Shown one piece after another: positions 59,697-64,000 of a stretch of 64,000 nt of DNA (its first letter is position 1; each line of letters opens with the position of its first letter). The stretch is from NCBI GenBank assembly GCA_036346225.1, contig JARFIW010001670.1:6696001-6760000 (forward strand), read 5' to 3'. Made by a program: the position numbers and the translations under genes. Origin of the DNA: Platerodrilus igneus. Taxonomy: Eukaryota > Arthropoda > Insecta > Coleoptera > Lycidae. The notes beneath the pieces were generated by a model, which was not told the origin of the DNA, ran no database searches, and worked only from the letters and a program-made list of their open reading frames with translations.

Positions 59697-60960
59697 TTGG
59701 TATGTGTCTCTTCAAAAAAATTTTTAGCTTTACCTGATGATTACCCCCAATGGAAGGTAGAAGATAATTATGTATTTAAATTTCTTTCATCAAATTTACC
59801 ACTCTCGTCGAATGTAAGGGAATGGAAATATTTAGTCCCTAGATCACAGAAGGAAGAGGTTATTCGGATAAATCATGACCCTTCAGTGGCCGGTCATTTT
59901 GGTTTTTTTAAAACATTGGCACGCATACAAGAGAATTTTTATTGGCCAAAAATGCGTATTGATGTGTTGAAATTTTGCAAAAATTGTTTAACGTGTGGTG
60001 CACAGAAGGCATCAAATAGAGGACCCCTTGGTTTAATGGGAAAGGAAAAAGAAGTGAAGTTCCCCTTTCAGATTATCGCTATAGACCTCATAGGCCCATT
60101 TCCACGGTCCAAGGTTGGACACAAATGGTTATTAGTTATTGGTGATTGGTTCTCAAAATTCACGTTAATGTTTCCGTTACGTAGTGCAAAAGCGCATTTA
60201 ATAGAACGTGTGTTAGAGGAAAAAGTTTTTTTTAGTTTATGGCGTTCCCAAATATATTATTTGTGACAATGGCTCACAATTTAGTGGTAGAAATTTCAAA
60301 GCAGTATGTAAAAAATATGACGTTCAAAAAATTTGGTTTAATGCAGTTTACTCTCCCCAATGTAATTTTGTAGAGAGGATAAATAGAACAGTCGGAACAG
60401 CTATACGTTCGTATATTAAAGAACATGATACTTGGGACATAGAGTTACCCCAAATTCAGTATGCGATTAATTCTGCAAAACATCATGCCACTGGTTATTC
60501 GCCAAATTTCTTAGTTTTTGGTAGACATGTTCCTGTGTCTGGAAAATTTTATGGTCTTGATGTGGAACCCTCAGTTGATATTGATTTTATTTCTAGTGAT
60601 AGACCTTCGTATGTGTCAGATCATAAAGGACTATTTGATATTTTTATAGACGTACAGAAAAGGTTACATTTAGCTTACATGCAGTCTAGTAATTCGTATA
60701 ATTTAAGGAGACGTAACATTTCTTTCGAAGTAGGTGACAAGGTTTGGAGGTCAAATAAAGTTCTTTCGAAAGCAAGTGATAAGTTCACAGCTAAGCTTGC
60801 GCCAAAATATGTTTTGAGTATTGTTAAAAGAAGGTTTCGAATTTAATTTATGAATTGATTAATGAAAATGGTTCAAGGGCAGGCAGATGGCATGTTAAGG
60901 ACTTAAAACCTTATTCAGAGTTCAGTGGTGATATTGAAAAGAGAACGTTTCTGAACATTA
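59697..60960 (+). pseudogene. Gypsy-type integrase, two frameshifts, DDE residues kept
   Basis: A zinc-finger HHCC domain is visible: His at about 59874 (HDPS), His at 59892 (GHFGF), and CKNC and TC at about 59976-59998. The catalytic core has Asp 60084 (AIDLIGP), Asp 60265 (CDNGSQF) and Glu 60373 (VERINR). The last two are 35 residues apart, as in DD35E integrases. A frameshift lies in a run of eight T at 60226-60233, and a second near 60843. After the latter, the C-terminal part continues with ELINENGSRAGRWHVKDLKP. It would insert the cDNA copy if intact. The frames show a once-working pol C-terminus with RT lost upstream. Confidence 0.85.
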
Positions 60961-61880
60961 ATTAGTGTTGTTGATATATTTAATGGTTGATAGTAGGAAT
61001 TATTTCTGTCTTATCTTTTAGTAAAGGATTTAAATATTGTATTGGAATACTGTTTGGTAGTCTAAAAATTTTAGATGTTGGATAAGAAGTATAAAAAGAA
61101 TTTTTGTAGTGCAGTAAGGTTGATACTAGACTGTGCTGATATTGTTAGTTGCAAGTTATTCATTTGAGTCAAGATAAAAAGTTACATGTTTCCGTTTGTC
61201 AAACGATTTCATTTGTCGTATGATTCTTTAGTTCAAGGTTATAAAGGAATGTTTAGGTATCTTTATGATTAAAGTGTTTGACAAATAAAGTTGTATATAG
61301 TTGGTCATTATTTTCTTTCGGATTTAAAATTAAAGTGTTTGATAATTAAAATTGAGTATATTTGGTTATTATTTTTTGGATTTGTGATTAAAGTATTTGA
61401 TAATTAGAACGGGAATCAAGTAGTTTGAGTCCATATTAAATATTGGTTGGAGGTCAATATTGTTAGTAACTATGATAGTTATGTTTAGTATGAATATTGT
61501 GTAAGCTGACAATGTTCTATGTTTAATATGAATATTGTGTGAGATAGCAATGTTCTATTTTGTTCATTCATGCGTGAGTGAGATTTTTGAGGAGTAAGAC
61601 GTGGTGGCGTTTTACTTGTCTCTTCTGGGAAAGAGATATTTCTACATTTTGGTTGCATATACATGCGGTAGATTGTTGAACGTTAGTGATTTCAAGACTT
61701 GTTTGCTGTTTTGAAGTTATGTTTGTCGTGGATCTCAAAAGTAGTGAGAGTCCTTTTCTTCTTTTGTAAATATGTAAATTACGGTTAATATAGTAAAAAT
61801 ATGTTTGTCATGATAATTTGATATTTTTATTAAGGAATCATAATACGGCAGTATTATATATTTTGTTGTTTAAGTTTCGA
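60961..61880 (+). other. 3' non-coding region of the LTR element
   Basis: No env-like motif is visible. Short internal repeats such as AAAGTGTTTGACAA/AAAGTGTTTGATAA near 61270-61400 occur. It ends at the GTAT target site of the inverted LTR. Confidence 0.5.
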
Positions 61881-61884
61881 GTAT

Positions 61885-63686
61885 TGTAGCCTTTTACTTC
61901 CAATTTAGCTTAACGAGAATTTCCGATAATTAGAAATGGAGCCCACGGCAAATTAAGATGGAAGGTGGCTCTAAGTTGAGGAAATCTCAAAGGCAAAGCG
62001 GCTAGTCGAACTATATGCTCTGGGTAGAGAATGAGCTGTGGGTCGGGGTGTAATTGCAACCACTAATAATAAAATAAGGCGCCACCGTATTTTTATACTG
62101 AGAAGACCTAATACAAGTCCCTTGTACAAGGCTAATGCGGAAACCTTTCTCCTATAACCGCTATATAGTTTTTAAAGACCACCTAATCTTTAGAGTGTCT
62201 TACCTTATGGCTCGACCTTGACCTTAGCAATCCTGCACTGCACCTGTGAACAGATTAAACAAAGAAAAGCACTGTTTGTGCATTCAAACTCAAAAATAAT
62301 TAAATACAATCCGAATCGACTTTCATTCCTCTTAAATAAAAATAGTCTTTAGTCCGAAAATAAGAATCTATTCAACTGGTATTCAATAATGTAATTTTCT
62401 ACAAAAATATGTCTTCCTTTATAAGTTAATTTAAATTAGGAAGAGTTACTTACAATGGTACTGAATATATCCGTACCAATTACTATGTAATGAGGTTTAT
62501 GTAACAAATTGACAAAGCATAAAATTGCTTATTTATAGAAAGAGTTAATTATGGTAAATTTACCTTAATTTCACAGTAAATAATTACAGATAACTTGTTC
62601 ATAAAATATCAAATGTAGAGATTTAATTTCTAAAAATTAAAGTTGTAAAATTTACTTTATTTAATTAGTAGTGACATCTTCTGATGTTTCATTGAGTTAA
62701 TAAAGAATTTGTAGGAACAAATTACAGATTCATATCGTATGACTACGTAAAATATAATTGAGGTCTGTCCTTGACCTGTTCAAAGTTAACACAAGTCGGT
62801 TAAAGTAAAATTTATCTCGTTTCTACGTCGACAGTTCAAACAACATACGAATATAATTTTTTGTACATACCAGAACTCCATATTGCACCAAAATACTTGC
62901 TTGAAAGCTGACATATGTATTGACAACGGAAAATTCCATTCCAAACAAACAGCTGCGCTGCATACTGAAAAACACGTCACTTGACTTCCATTATCTGCGT
63001 TTCAATTTACAGATGTTCCATGAGTAATTCTCACCACGAGAAAACTAATGTTGTTTGTAATTAACTTGAATAAATTTATCTATGTGATTCCATATTATAC
63101 AAGGATAGAATTGTTTTCATTTAATTTCGCATGAATACCATTCAGAAAAGTGCTTATTTATAATTTACGTTGCAATATATTTTAAAATAAATTATTCCCA
63201 AAGTTACATGTTCCTAATGGTCTTTTAACAAAAACTTCATCGTTCTTCACGACTGGTTTCAACAAACAAATGGACCATCAAAACAATTTATGAAGATAGC
63301 TTACACGAGCAATCTTCCACCGTGAATACTTCCAACAACAAAATCAATCACGGACATCGCTCCTAAGAACAATTATCGACCTGCTTGAACCACAGCTATG
63401 TTAGAAGTACCAGCCGAGCTTGTTGCTGCCTAGTAACAAAATTACCTCGCAGTTATTGAGTAGAGGGCTTTAAGAAGGATACCACAAAAAGCTTTTATAT
63501 TGTCTCCGTAGGATTTAACTTTTAACATGAACTAAATACTAGTTCTTTATTGGACAATAGATGTTATTAAATTAAGTGGATTGGATAACATTATAATGTA
63601 TTATATTATTTAATATTTAATAAAAGGATTGATTATACAGATATATATATATATATATATATTAGGTGGAAAATAAAATTGCTACA
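61885..63686 (-). mobile_element. Solo LTR of the same family, inverted, with 4-bp TSD
   Basis: 1,802 bases, inverse of the 5' LTR, bounded on the plus strand by TGTAGCC and GCTACA. GTAT flanks it exactly on both sides (61881-61884 and 63687-63690), the 4-bp duplication expected of Gypsy-type integration. A solo LTR arises by recombination between the LTRs of an inserted element. It contains a TA tract near 63642. Confidence 0.85.
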
Positions 63687-63690
63687 GTAT

Positions 63691-63947
63691 AAATGAGTGA
63701 TATAATAACCCCGAATATGATTAAACGATAATGACACCCTACCGATTAAGACTTCCCGAATTTGTCCCCTTGTGGCGTATAGTACGCGTAGTTACTCGTC
63801 ACTCATTTTCAATTATGTTGTACCTTAAGTGGTAATTTTTGTTTTATTTTGTAAAAATTAATAATAATAAGTTGTGAATATGTAACAATAAATTCAAAAA
63901 AAATTCTTCGTATTTATTCCAGAATTTTTTCTCTTAGAAAGAGGCAG
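63691..63947 (+). other. Remaining 3' region and polypurine tract of the LTR element
   Basis: About 245 bases without a gene, ending in the purine-rich run AGAAAGAGGCAG (63936-63947) immediately before TGTAGC. This is where a polypurine tract would sit before a 3' LTR. Confidence 0.5.
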
Positions 63948-64000
63948 TGTAGCAATTTTATTTTCCACCTAATATATATATCTGTATAATCAATCCTTTT
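63948..64000 (+). repeat. Start of a third LTR in direct orientation (cut by window end)
   Basis: TGTAGCAATTTTATTTTCC and the following bases repeat the start of the 5' LTR in the same orientation, with a shorter TA tract. It is probably the true 3' LTR of the element. Confidence 0.85.

Noticed and set aside
56630..63686. A Ginger- or Polinton-like DNA transposon with 1.8-kb TIRs and a retroviral integrase
   Set aside because: The left arm is followed by a primer-binding site and gag-like start. The right arm has its own GTAT duplication and LTR-type ends. A third LTR in direct orientation begins at 63948.
1..64000. CRISPR arrays, bacterial operons or plasmid features
   Set aside because: No direct-repeat/spacer pattern with constant spacing and no prokaryotic gene organisation; all recognised elements are eukaryotic.

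Overview
This window looks like repeat-rich, AT-rich arthropod DNA, most probably from an insect with a large genome. The evidence is the repeat content: a Jockey-type LINE, a second endonuclease/reverse-transcriptase LINE family, a Penelope-like element, a pogo/Tigger-like transposase, an IS630/Tc1-type transposase with an N-terminal DUF4817-like region, a Gypsy-type LTR retrotransposon, tRNA-derived SINEs and many long TA tracts. I found no host protein-coding gene, rRNA or ordinary tRNA gene that I can defend. Species cannot be read from the sequence.

Layout. 1-2495: 5'-truncated, frameshifted Jockey LINE (+). 7.5-8.3 kb: short copy of a second LINE family, called LINE-B here (+). 8.8-9.05 kb: tRNA-derived SINE (+). 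9.5-10.86 kb: degenerate satellite with a period of about 176 bp. 11.87-14.58 kb: internally deleted LINE-B (-) inside an 11-bp target-site duplication (TSD). 15.6-15.9 kb: Penelope-type RT remnant. 22.3-23.3 kb: two Penelope-like copies in inverted orientation, one with a GIY-YIG endonuclease fragment and a hammerhead-like motif. 24.05-25.5 kb: nearly complete DNA transposon with a 362-aa transposase. 31-35 kb: TA tracts and two copies of a terminal-inverted-repeat element with a tRNA-like interior. 37.5-41.6 kb: a MITE-like inverted repeat, a helix-turn-helix fragment and a possible decayed LTR element. 43.9-48.3 kb: the most complete LINE-B (+), with a SINE nested in it. 52.4-55.1 kb: another LINE-B end and a pogo-like pseudogene (-). 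56.6-64.0 kb: a Gypsy-type LTR retrotransposon whose 3' region holds an inverted solo LTR of the same family.

How the parts relate. LINE-B is the main repeat. Its four copies define a true 5' end, a (GAT)n-like tail and a 3' end in which the last part of the ORF is repeated after a 3'-UTR block. TSDs show that this composite moved as one unit. No autonomous element survives. The LINE-B RT motifs are altered, the DNA transposase has lost a catalytic Asp through paired frameshifts, and the Gypsy integrase keeps its DDE residues but not its frame. The most notable structures are the inverted nested LTR, the TIR element with a tRNA-like core, and the duplicated LINE-B 3' end.
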